From Candidatus Cloacimonadota bacterium (GTDB lineage Bacteria > Cloacimonadota > Cloacimonadia > Cloacimonadales > Cloacimonadaceae): a stretch of DNA of 6,527 nt. Position 1 is the stretch's first letter. Each line of letters begins with the position of its first letter. The stretch covers positions 1-6,527 of the forward strand of contig JAQVMI010000107.1 of assembly GCA_028703735.1 (NCBI GenBank), written 5' to 3'. This document shows positions 1-5,383 of the stretch, piece after piece. The notes below the pieces were generated by a model. It was not told the origin of the DNA. It did not search any database and saw only the letters and a program-made list of their open reading frames with translations. A program made the position numbers and the translations under genes.

Positions 1-49
1 GAGGGCTTTTTCAACATCCGGAATATTCATTCAAAGATCATTGAATAAT

Positions 50-163
50 CTGGAACACCGAATTTATTCGGTTGGATTACCAGATTAATCTCGTGAGTAA
101 AGGAATAATGATCCTAATTGTTGACGTTTTATGCATCAAAACCGGATGAATCAGGTGTTCCAG
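50..163. repeat. Distant 10-bp inverted repeat CTGGAACACC / GGTGTTCCAG
   Basis: CTGGAACACC at 50-59 is the exact reverse complement of GGTGTTCCAG at 154-163, with 94 bp between the arms. The right arm overlaps the GTTCCA-hairpin unit at 157-184. The arms may therefore be edges of two copies of one dispersed element in opposite orientation, rather than a single long hairpin. The match is exact; the interpretation is inference. Confidence 0.4.
57..72. repeat. Short hairpin ACCGAAT-TT-ATTCGGT
   Basis: Perfect 7-bp arms with a 2-nt TT loop. It lies just after the TAA at 46-48, so it could follow the end of a gene entering from the left. No T-run follows on either strand, so it is not a convincing intrinsic terminator. 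Confidence 0.4.
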
Positions 164-184
164 CCGGCTAAAGCCAGCGTTCCA
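157..184. repeat. Hairpin unit flanked by direct GTTCCA words
   Basis: GCCGGCT (163-169), a two-base AA loop and AGCCAGC (172-178) form a 7-bp hairpin with one non-Watson-Crick pair. That pair is C/A on the plus strand and a T/G wobble on the minus strand. The hairpin is flanked directly by GTTCCA at 157-162 and GTTCCA at 179-184. The 2-nt loop resembles the palindromes at 229-253 and 5183-5280. It is probably a dispersed intergenic repeat; no second complete copy lies in this window. Confidence 0.45.
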
Positions 185-228
185 TTTATGTGCAATGGTC
201 TCAAGCAATGAAAAGCTCTTCTTTTGTG

Positions 229-253
229 ACGGAGGATCGGAATCCTCCGCTAC
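229..253. repeat. 25-bp palindromic element, copy 1
   Basis: The core has arms CGGAGGATC and AATCCTCCG around a GG centre (230-249), with A before and GCTAC after. It matches the element at 5231-5255 at 24 of 25 positions. The one difference, C at 238, breaks the innermost pair on the plus strand. Read on the minus strand, the direction of the cyclase transcript, the same pair becomes a T/G wobble and the 9-bp stem survives. It lies about 70 bp past the cyclase stop codon and could be a 3' end structure, although no T-run follows. Confidence 0.75.
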
Positions 254-322
254 GGCTTATCATAAAGGTTCAGGCTGTGGTTAAATCAATTTTACCCGAT
301 GTAGGATTATAGGCGGGGTGGT

Positions 323-1378
323 TTATCCCTGGTGAATAAATAGCTTAATCCGCTCGCTCTTTCCTTTTAGTTCCACATCATGGTGGAAGCTGAACAGCTT
401 AAATTGTTCTGGGTTCAGCCTGGCAAGCGTTGCCTCGGAGATCATCAATTTGTTTGGCAGGGACGATTTCTCTATCCTTGCGGCAGTATTAACCGTATCT
501 CCAATCACGGTAAGATCTTTGCGGTCAATTGTTCCCACATCACCTTGTACAACCAAACCGGAATTTATCCCTATTCTAATTGATATGCTGCTTTCGTTGT
601 TCTCGGCACGTATCTTATTCAATCCCGGAATCCCTGTATTCAGTATTTTTATCGCACTCCGAACTGCGTCGTTTGCATCGGTAAACACTGCCATTATAGC
701 ATCCCCGATAAATTTATCAATATCCCCCAGGCATTCCCTGGTTATCACATCACATATCCCGAAAAGGTCGTTTAGCATCCTCACAGTTGCTTCCGGACTG
801 CTTTTTTCTGCAAAGCCCGTAAAATTCACCACATCCAAATATAACACACTAAGATCAAGGATGCGGGTTTGCCCTGTTTTAGTGTTTCCGGCAATCCTGC
901 TTTGAATATCGCTGAATGTGGCAGTGGAAACGTATTTGCGGATCAAACCATTAAACTTTTCCTGCATGATGCAGTAATCTTCCTGATGAGTAATATCCCT
1001 AAATACCTCTATAGCAGCCACCACCTCGTCATTTTCGTTCTTCACGGTGGACACATGGGTTTCCACCGGGAAACGCGTGCCTTGCTTGGTTTTGGGATAC
1101 ACCTTTGCGCTGGAATTGCACCCACAAGAAATTGCCTTCAAAATGGGGCACACACTTCTGCACATCAGGATTCCATTTTCATCTATATGATTCAGTATAT
1201 CATCCTTGCAGCTTTTCCCAAGAACCTCTTCAGAACTATATCCCGTCATTGTTTCCGCTGCTTTATTCCAGAACAAAATGGTGCGGTGGGGATCAACTAC
1301 ATAAACCCCATCGTAAAGATTATTAAGAGTTCGCACCAACTCGGAATCAGGATTTTGTAAATCTATCAGAAACTGCAT
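323..1378 (-). CDS. PAS domain-containing class IIIb adenylate cyclase
   Basis: This 351-residue protein is predicted to make cAMP from ATP. An N-terminal PAS domain (about residues 14-130, ending in the typical VFRDIT) is followed by a helical linker (about 132-160, with RKYVS). The class III catalytic domain spans about 172-349. Metal-binding aspartates are D182 (YLDVVNFT) and D226 (IGDAIMAVF). The base-recognition pair is K222 and T290, and the transition-state residues are N297 and R301 (VNTAAR). A Lys/Thr pair is the signature of class IIIb, ATP-specific and often bicarbonate-responsive cyclases. No membrane segment or signal peptide is visible, so it should be cytoplasmic. The PAS domain carries a Cys/His cluster (C57, H64, C73, C77, plus C85 and C87). 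The start is supported by AAAGGAG at 1384-1390, five bases upstream. It is transcribed divergently from the lipoprotein gene. All catalytic residues are present, so it should be active; the signal it senses is unknown. Confidence 0.93.
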   Translation of the reverse strand: MQFLIDLQNPDSELVRTLNNLYDGVYVVDPHRTILFWNKAAETMTGYSSEEVLGKSCKDDILNHIDENGILMCRSVCPILKAISCGCNSSAKVYPKTKQGTRFPVETHVSTVKNENDEVVAAIEVFRDITHQEDYCIMQEKFNGLIRKYVSTATFSDIQSRIAGNTKTGQTRILDLSVLYLDVVNFTGFAEKSSPEATVRMLNDLFGICDVITRECLGDIDKFIGDAIMAVFTDANDAVRSAIKILNTGIPGLNKIRAENNESSISIRIGINSGLVVQGDVGTIDRKDLTVIGDTVNTAARIEKSSLPNKLMISEATLARLNPEQFKLFSFHHDVELKGKSERIKLFIHQG

Positions 1379-1409
1379 GGTTTCTCCTTTTTGGTTAATA
1401 AGCTACCAA

Positions 1410-1415
1410 AGTATA
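1410..1415 (-). promoter_or_regulatory. Candidate -10 box (TATACT) for the cyclase gene
   Basis: On the minus strand TATACT matches TATAAT at five of six positions. It would place transcription start near 1403, about 25 bases before the start codon. No good -35 hexamer lies 16-18 bp upstream, which would fit an activator-dependent or weak promoter, or the match may be chance. Confidence 0.3.
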
Positions 1416-1427
1416 GCGGCAAATGGT

Positions 1428-1445
1428 ATGTGTATTTACTCACAT
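1428..1445. promoter_or_regulatory. Candidate CRP/FNR-family operator
   Basis: The inverted repeat ATGTG (1428-1432), 8 bases, CACAT (1441-1445) is perfect. In CRP terms it reads TGTGT, N6, TCACA, which is nine of ten matches to TGTGA-N6-TCACA with the exact spacing. It lies 50-67 bp upstream of the cyclase start. If the TATACT at 1410-1415 is the -10 box, the site is centred near -34, over the -35 region, which would suit repression better than class II activation. A cAMP-binding regulator acting here is inference. Confidence 0.45.
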
Positions 1446-1541
1446 CAAACTTCATAAGAACCATGTTTATCATTAGCGGTTTTTTAGTCAAGAAACACCT
1501 TCATTGTACTTGGCTTAGCTTAGCAAAACAGAACTTTCTGC

Positions 1542-1570
1542 TTGACACAGCCACAGCATTCAGATAGTAT
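1542..1570 (+). promoter_or_regulatory. Sigma70-type promoter for the lipoprotein gene
   Basis: A perfect TTGACA -35 box (1542-1547) is followed, after exactly 17 bp, by TAGTAT (1565-1570), which matches four of six consensus -10 bases. Transcription would begin near 1577, giving a leader of about 22 bases before the ATG at 1599. This is the best promoter match in the window and may also drive the downstream protease gene. Confidence 0.6.
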
Positions 1571-1589
1571 TACTTCGACAATTTAAAAC

Positions 1590-1595
1590 GAGGTG
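1590..1595 (+). promoter_or_regulatory. Ribosome binding site that fixes the lipoprotein start
   Basis: GAGGTG at 1590-1595 complements the 16S anti-Shine-Dalgarno sequence and sits a few bases before ATG 1599. The in-frame GTG at 1593 lies inside this site and so cannot be the start it serves. ATG 1599 is therefore preferred. Confidence 0.6.
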
Positions 1596-1598
1596 GTT

Positions 1599-2207
1599 AT
1601 GAAGAATACGTATGTAGCACTCTTCCTTTTGGTGGTGCTGTTAATGCTGCTTTCGGCTTGTGAGAAAGGCGGTGAATTTCGGGTGTATAACACCTGTTCT
1701 TACCCTGCCTATGCAAGTGTGAATCGTGGTGAACTGGTAACAATTCCCGCAAGTGGTAACCATCTGTTCAAAATTGATACAGACAGGCAGACTATTTTCA
1801 CCGGAGATGTGAAACGCACAGTGCCGGTAACCTTGTATGGAGAAACGTACAGTTTGTTTGATGATTATGAGAATATCTATACAGATTCCACAACCATCGA
1901 GGTAAGTGCAGGAAGAACCCTGGAAGCTTACCTTACTCCAAACAAAGCATGTGTAAAGGTTACTAACAACAGCAGCTATGTAATTCCGGAAGCCGAAATT
2001 TGGCAATTGGTGAATCTTAACAATGTGAAAGTAGGAACCTTTAGTGACATCCAGCCGGGTACCAGCAGATTTTTGCGGGTTGCGTATTCTGTGCCTAATG
2101 CACAAGTTTACTACAAAGTGATTATTACCGGAATCGAATACCAATACGTATCTGGTTTTCTGCAAAAAGATGAGCAGTTTTTGGTTATGGTGGAGGATCA
2201 AGAGTAA
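1599..2207 (+). CDS. Predicted lipoprotein of unknown function, two similar modules
   Basis: I do not recognise this 202-residue protein. Residues 1-20 form a lipoprotein signal (MKN, then a long Leu/Val-rich core) ending in the lipobox L18-S19-A20-C21, so C21 should be lipidated. E22 at +2 does not suggest inner-membrane retention under the E. coli rule. The rest is beta-rich and appears to contain two related modules. Module 1 begins near residue 27 (FRVYNTCSY, then IPASG at 49-53). Module 2 begins near 119 (VKVTNNSSY, then IQPGTS at 151-156). Both follow the pattern V-x-N-x-(C/S)-S-Y, then I-(P/Q)-x-x-G or a close variant, which suggests a duplicated immunoglobulin-like or similar sandwich fold. 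Non-lipidated cysteines are C33 and C118. The gene has its own strong promoter and lies 85 bp upstream of the M16 protease gene on the same strand. An inhibitor, chaperone or adhesin role would be guesswork. Confidence 0.82.
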   Translation: MKNTYVALFLLVVLLMLLSACEKGGEFRVYNTCSYPAYASVNRGELVTIPASGNHLFKIDTDRQTIFTGDVKRTVPVTLYGETYSLFDDYENIYTDSTTIEVSAGRTLEAYLTPNKACVKVTNNSSYVIPEAEIWQLVNLNNVKVGTFSDIQPGTSRFLRVAYSVPNAQVYYKVIITGIEYQYVSGFLQKDEQFLVMVEDQE

Positions 2208-2232
2208 CAAATTAATAAATGATATGGGTTTT

Positions 2233-2256
2233 GCTCCGCTGGAAAATAGCAGGGGC
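2233..2256 (+). other. Weak hairpin between lipoprotein and protease genes
   Basis: GCTCC and GGGGC pair with one T/G wobble, extended by GCT/AGC with a one-base bulge, around a 7-nt loop. No T-run follows, so it does not look like a terminator. It could be a processing site or translational structure in a shared transcript, or chance. Confidence 0.2.
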
Positions 2257-2292
2257 TAAACAAAAAGAAATAATGGACAACAAGGAGACCTA

Positions 2293-5097
2293 ATGAAAGG
2301 GAAATGGCTAAGCATACTTATGCTATTGTGCGCAATATCCTTAAGCGCACTTATCCCCCCAGAAGCGGCAATTATACCCTTGCCTACCGATCCGGATTTA
2401 GTATCCGGCACATTAGCCAATGGTTTGAACTATTACATCCTGCGAAACGCCAAACCGGAAAACAGGATAGAGCTACGTTTATTGGTGGAAGCCGGAAGCG
2501 TGAATGAAGATGATGATCAACGCGGTTTGGCACATGTTGTGGAGCACATGGCATTTAATGGCAGCAAAAACTTTCCCCGCACCGAAATGGTGGAATACCT
2601 TTCTTCCATTGGTATGGACTTTCACAATGGCTTAAATGGTGGAACCAGTTACGATTACACAGTGTATCAGTTCAAGCTGCCTACAGAGGACGAACCAAAA
2701 CTTCGCAAAGGCTTATCCATATTATCCGATATAGCCTGGCAAGTTAGCTTCGATCCCTCCGAAATAGACAGAGAAAGAGGAATAATCGAAGAAGAATGGC
2801 GGATGGGACAGAGTGCAGATCAAAGAGTTCGCGATAAAATTGATATGGTGCGTTTTGCAGATTCCCGCTATGCAGTTCGCAATCCCATTGGCACCATCGA
2901 GAACATCAGAACCTTTAAGCACGATAGCCTGATCCGCTATTACAGGGATTGGTATCGTCCGGATTTGCAACATGTTATCATTGTGGGAGATTATGATCCC
3001 CAAATCCTGAAAACGATGGTGGAAGAATATTTCGGCGTTATCCCCGTGCGTGAAAATCCACGCCAGAAAGAGCGTTATCCTGTGCCGGATAATTTGCAGC
3101 CCCGCGCCATAACTGTTCTGGACAAGGAAATGGCATATTCCTATGCTATGGCAACCTGGAAAAAGGAAGCAATGCCCAAGGTTAATCTGGGTGATTACTA
3201 CGAAGATATGAAGCAAGACCTTTTCTATTCCATGTTCAATGCCCGCATGCAGGAACTAACCTTGCAACCGGATTCTCCCATTACTTATGGTTATGGGTTC
3301 AATTTGGGCATGTTGAAGGAGTTTTCTGCTGCAACTTTTATGGCTTTCATAGCGGAGAACCGCAGCGAAGCTGCCATTGATGCTTTGTTTACAGAGATTA
3401 CCAGAATAAGTAAATATGGATTTCAACCTGCAGAATTTGACAGGGCAAAGCTGGAACTGGTGCGAGGTGTGGAAACCGAGGTGGCAAAGAAACCCACTAT
3501 CGAATCCAAAGAAGCTGTGCAAAAGGTGCTATACCCCATCATTCAGGATAGCCAGGTTATTAGCGCCGAACAGCATGAAGCCTTGGTAAAAAACATCATC
3601 GGTGAGATAGGTTTGGATGAAGTAAACGAAATTGTGAACGAAATCATCACTCCCGAAAACCTAACCCTAAGCCTTACCGGAACCGAAAAAGAAGGTGCAG
3701 AGTATCCCACAAAGGAAAAACTTCTGGAGATTTATACTCAGGTTCAGGGCAGAAAACTGGATGAATATGTGGATAACACCATAAATGAACCGATTATGGA
3801 AACTATTCCCACTCCGGGAAAGATAGTAAAGCAAACCACTTTCCCCAAATCCGGAATTAATAAATGGGTTCTTTCCAATGGGGTAACCGTTTACAGCAAA
3901 AAGACCGATTTTCAAGCGGATGAAGTTTTGCTTTCTGCCAATAGTCCCGGTGGTAAAGCTATGCTGAACGAAGCAGATTATAAAGCTGCGGATATGATTA
4001 CTCCCTATAGCTACAACGCTGGCTTTGGTAAGTTCGATGGTTCCGCCTTGCAGAAAGCCTTGGCAGGAAAGGTGGTTCAAATTTATCCCACAATTGAAAC
4101 CTACAGTGAGGGTTGGAACGGAACCTGCTCGCCCAAAGATATGGAATTGATGTTCCAGATGATCCATCAGATGGCACATGTTCCACGCTTTAACCCCGAA
4201 ACATTCAATGCTTCGGTTTCTCAGATGCGCTCTTTTGTTCAAAACTCTTTGCTAAATCCCGAAAACGCCTTCTCGGACACCCTGGATGCACTGATCTTCA
4301 ATAATCATCCCTTAAAAAGAGATATGCACCCGCAAGATTTGGATAATATAACCCTGGCTCAGTTAGAGAAAGTATATCGGGATAGGTTTGCAGATTTTTC
4401 GGACTTCACTTTTTATGTGGTGGGAGCCTTTGACGAAGAGCAATTGCGCACATATTGCACTACCTATTTGGCAAACTTGCCTGTGCTTAAAAGGAAGGAT
4501 TCGATTCGCAATGTGGGAATTACAACCTTTAGCGGGATAAAAGAAATCCGCTTCAATAAAGGTTCGGAGCGCACTTTTGCTTATAATGTTACCAAGGGTA
4601 AATACAAATATTCACCTGCCGCAGATGCCAATCTGAATGCCCTGATGATAGTAAGCAACGAAAAACTGCGCGAAAACGTGCGTGAAAACCTAAGCGGAGT
4701 TTATTCGGTTCAAGCCTGGAGAAGCCTGGAGAGATATCCCAAACCAGTTTACAGATTGCAAACCTGGATGGCTTGTGATCCCGAGAAAGTGGATTTGCTG
4801 CAAGAAGCCTCCTTTGCCACCTTGGATAGCCTTAAAGCCGGTACTTTTGATGATAAATATGTTCAGGTAGCCAAAACTACCCTGCAAAAACGCTACGAAG
4901 AAAGCATAAAATCAAACCGCTACTGGATTGCCAATATCGAGAATAATGTGTTTAATGGCAAACCTATAGATGCATTTTTGGATAACCCCAAACTGTATGC
5001 CAAACTGGATAAAAAAACCGTGGTGAAAGCAGCTAAACAATACCTTAGCTTCAATAAAAACAAGCTGAGTGTGATTATGCTACCCCTGGAAAACTGA
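2293..5097 (+). CDS. Exported M16 family zinc metalloprotease (insulinase/PqqL-like)
   Basis: This 934-residue protease is probably periplasmic or outer-membrane associated. Residues 1-19 look like a Sec signal peptide (MKGKW, hydrophobic core, SLSA); C13 is not in a lipobox. The protein has the double M16 layout. An N-terminal catalytic domain (about 37-180) carries inverted zinc motif H81-V-V-E84-H85 and a downstream E161-x6-E168 (RERGIIEEEWR), where E168 is the likely third zinc ligand. A first M16_C-type domain follows (about 200-385). A second half starts near W525 and lacks HxxEH; its last M16_C-type domain spans about 686-870 and has the conserved Arg/Tyr region (R793, R797, Y804). One active and one degenerate half is normal for the family, as is the length near 930, similar to E. 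coli PqqL. It should cleave peptides or small unfolded proteins in a closed chamber. The start is set by AAGGAG at 2282-2287; translation ends in tandem TGA TAA. It may be co-transcribed with the lipoprotein. The substrate is unknown. Confidence 0.93.
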   Translation: MKGKWLSILMLLCAISLSALIPPEAAIIPLPTDPDLVSGTLANGLNYYILRNAKPENRIELRLLVEAGSVNEDDDQRGLAHVVEHMAFNGSKNFPRTEMVEYLSSIGMDFHNGLNGGTSYDYTVYQFKLPTEDEPKLRKGLSILSDIAWQVSFDPSEIDRERGIIEEEWRMGQSADQRVRDKIDMVRFADSRYAVRNPIGTIENIRTFKHDSLIRYYRDWYRPDLQHVIIVGDYDPQILKTMVEEYFGVIPVRENPRQKERYPVPDNLQPRAITVLDKEMAYSYAMATWKKEAMPKVNLGDYYEDMKQDLFYSMFNARMQELTLQPDSPITYGYGFNLGMLKEFSAATFMAFIAENRSEAAIDALFTEITRISKYGFQPAEFDRAKLELVRGVETEVAKKPTIESKEAVQKVLYPIIQDSQVISAEQHEALVKNIIGEIGLDEVNEIVNEIITPENLTLSLTGTEKEGAEYPTKEKLLEIYTQVQGRKLDEYVDNTINEPIMETIPTPGKIVKQTTFPKSGINKWVLSNGVTVYSKKTDFQADEVLLSANSPGGKAMLNEADYKAADMITPYSYNAGFGKFDGSALQKALAGKVVQIYPTIETYSEGWNGTCSPKDMELMFQMIHQMAHVPRFNPETFNASVSQMRSFVQNSLLNPENAFSDTLDALIFNNHPLKRDMHPQDLDNITLAQLEKVYRDRFADFSDFTFYVVGAFDEEQLRTYCTTYLANLPVLKRKDSIRNVGITTFSGIKEIRFNKGSERTFAYNVTKGKYKYSPAADANLNALMIVSNEKLRENVRENLSGVYSVQAWRSLERYPKPVYRLQTWMACDPEKVDLLQEASFATLDSLKAGTFDDKYVQVAKTTLQKRYEESIKSNRYWIANIENNVFNGKPIDAFLDNPKLYAKLDKKTVVKAAKQYLSFNKNKLSVIMLPLEN

Positions 5098-5118
5098 TAA
5101 GGACTTTAGCATTGTAAC

Positions 5119-5135
5119 ATAGGATTGCATCCTGT
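5119..5135. repeat. Small palindrome ATAGGAT-TGC-ATCCTGT
   Basis: Seven paired bases, one of them a T/G wobble, around a TGC loop. It lies 20 bp after the protease stop codons and opens the palindrome cluster. Its TAGGATT word resembles an arm of the hairpin at 5289-5321, so it may be a short relative of that family. Confidence 0.35.
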
Positions 5136-5137
5136 TT

Positions 5138-5167
5138 GTACAGTTGGGTTTGAAACCCAACCTGTAC
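5138..5167. repeat. Long palindrome, family I copy 1
   Basis: GTACAG plus TTGGGTTT, a single G centre, then AAACCCAA, a bulged C and CTGTAC: 14 pairs with one bulge. It aligns with the hairpin at 5289-5321 through the shared GTTGGGTTT and GAA core, so the two are diverged copies of one element. Confidence 0.65.
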
Positions 5168-5193
5168 CGGAGCTTTTCGTACCGGAGCTTTCC
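5164..5193. repeat. Tandem 15-bp duplication (GTACCGGAGCTTTTC)
   Basis: Two adjacent 15-bp units (5164-5178 and 5179-5193) differ at one base: TTTTC versus TTTCC. The second unit is the left half of the palindrome at 5183-5202, so the first is an orphan half-copy, as produced by slippage or partial duplication. Confidence 0.6.
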
Positions 5194-5203
5194 AAAGCTC
5201 CGA
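5181..5203. repeat. Perfect 20-bp palindrome, family II copy 1
   Basis: Arms CGGAGCTTT and AAAGCTCCG surround a CC centre (5183-5202). Including flanks, 23 bp are identical to 5259-5281. Its outer CGGAG/CTCCG is shared with the element at 5231-5255, while the inner pairs differ in a compensatory way. Confidence 0.8.
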
Positions 5204-5230
5204 TAAATAACCCTTCAGCTCTTTATTTTT

Positions 5231-5255
5231 ACGGAGGATTGGAATCCTCCGCTAC
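5231..5255. repeat. 25-bp palindromic element, copy 2
   Basis: Arms CGGAGGATT and AATCCTCCG around a GG centre (5232-5250) form a perfect 9-bp stem, followed by GCTAC as in the copy at 229-253. It lies between the two family II palindromes. Confidence 0.8.
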
Positions 5256-5258
5256 TGA

Positions 5259-5281
5259 ACCGGAGCTTTCCAAAGCTCCGA
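5259..5281. repeat. Perfect 20-bp palindrome, family II copy 2
   Basis: Core at 5261-5280 with arms CGGAGCTTT and AAAGCTCCG around CC. All 23 bp match 5181-5203. It begins four bases after the preceding element, so the palindromes are packed almost end to end. Confidence 0.8.
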
Positions 5282-5288
5282 ATCCTTG

Positions 5289-5321
5289 TTGTAGGGTTGG
5301 GTTTTGAACTCAATCCTACAA
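5289..5321 (+). terminator. Palindrome, family I copy 2; possible terminator
   Basis: TTGTAGGGTTGGGTT (5289-5303) pairs along 15 positions with AACTCAATCCTACAA (5307-5321), including two G/T wobbles, across a 3-nt loop. TTCTTT follows at once on the plus strand. A long stem plus T-rich tail could stop transcription coming from the protease gene. The stem is not very GC-rich at its base and the tail is interrupted, so termination is only possible. Its relation to 5138-5167 marks it as a repeat in any case. Confidence 0.4.
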
Positions 5322-5371
5322 TTCTTTCCATACCAAAATCCGCTAAAGTAATCACCCCAAAACCCCCTTTT

Positions 5372-5383
5372 AGGGAATTCCCT
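5372..5383. promoter_or_regulatory. Palindrome AGGGAATTCCCT upstream of kamD
   Basis: A perfect 12-bp palindrome 65 bp before the kamD start, bracketed by direct CCAAAACCC repeats at 5357-5365 and 5387-5395 (30 bp apart). A TTGACC at 5383-5388 touches it, but no matching -10 lies 16-18 bp further on. It could be an operator; no known regulator site is recognised. Confidence 0.25.

Larger units (their letters stand above)
1..322. other. Gene-free stretch with several short hairpins
   Basis: No convincing coding region is visible here. All forward frames are interrupted early: frame 1 closes with TAA at 46-48, leaving only 15 codons that could be the tail of a gene beginning outside the window. 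The stretch lies downstream of the minus-strand cyclase gene. It holds an AT-rich 6-bp hairpin (29-46), a 7-bp hairpin (57-72), the perfect palindrome AGATTAATCT (82-91), a GTTCCA-flanked hairpin unit (157-184) and a 25-bp palindromic repeat (229-253). No RNA gene is recognised. Confidence 0.6.

Noticed and set aside
1..48. Possible C-terminal tail of an upstream gene in frame 1
   Set aside because: Only 15 codons are visible, the other two frames are also open at the edge, and no recognisable motif distinguishes them.
108..149. 13-codon open frame with an AAAGGA just upstream
   Set aside because: It is too short, the ribosome site spacing is only three bases, and there is nothing to suggest a leader peptide or toxin.
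450..905. Plus-strand open frame opposite the cyclase gene
   Set aside because: It is antisense to a gene whose catalytic motifs are all in place on the minus strand; the other plus-strand frames at 380-583, 869-1360 and 1105-1326 are rejected for the same reason.
1593..1598. GTG start giving two extra residues on the lipoprotein
   Set aside because: The GTG is part of the ribosome binding site GAGGTG itself; ATG 1599 has proper spacing and gives a standard signal peptide.
1641..2210. 189-codon minus-strand open frame opposite the lipoprotein gene
   Set aside because: The plus frame has a signal peptide, lipobox, ribosome binding site and promoter; the minus frame shows none of these.
3667..4242. 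191-codon minus-strand open frame inside the protease gene
   Set aside because: It lies wholly within the continuous M16 coding frame and resembles no family; other frames inside this gene are likewise shadows.
5125..5307. 60-codon plus-strand open frame with a repeated PELSKAP
   Set aside because: It is a translation of the palindromic repeats; the repeated peptide comes from the duplicated family II element. There is no supporting ribosome binding site or plausible protein character.
5119..5321. CRISPR array
   Set aside because: Repeats are only 20-33 bp palindromes of several families with irregular spacing and no uniform spacers; no cas genes are present.
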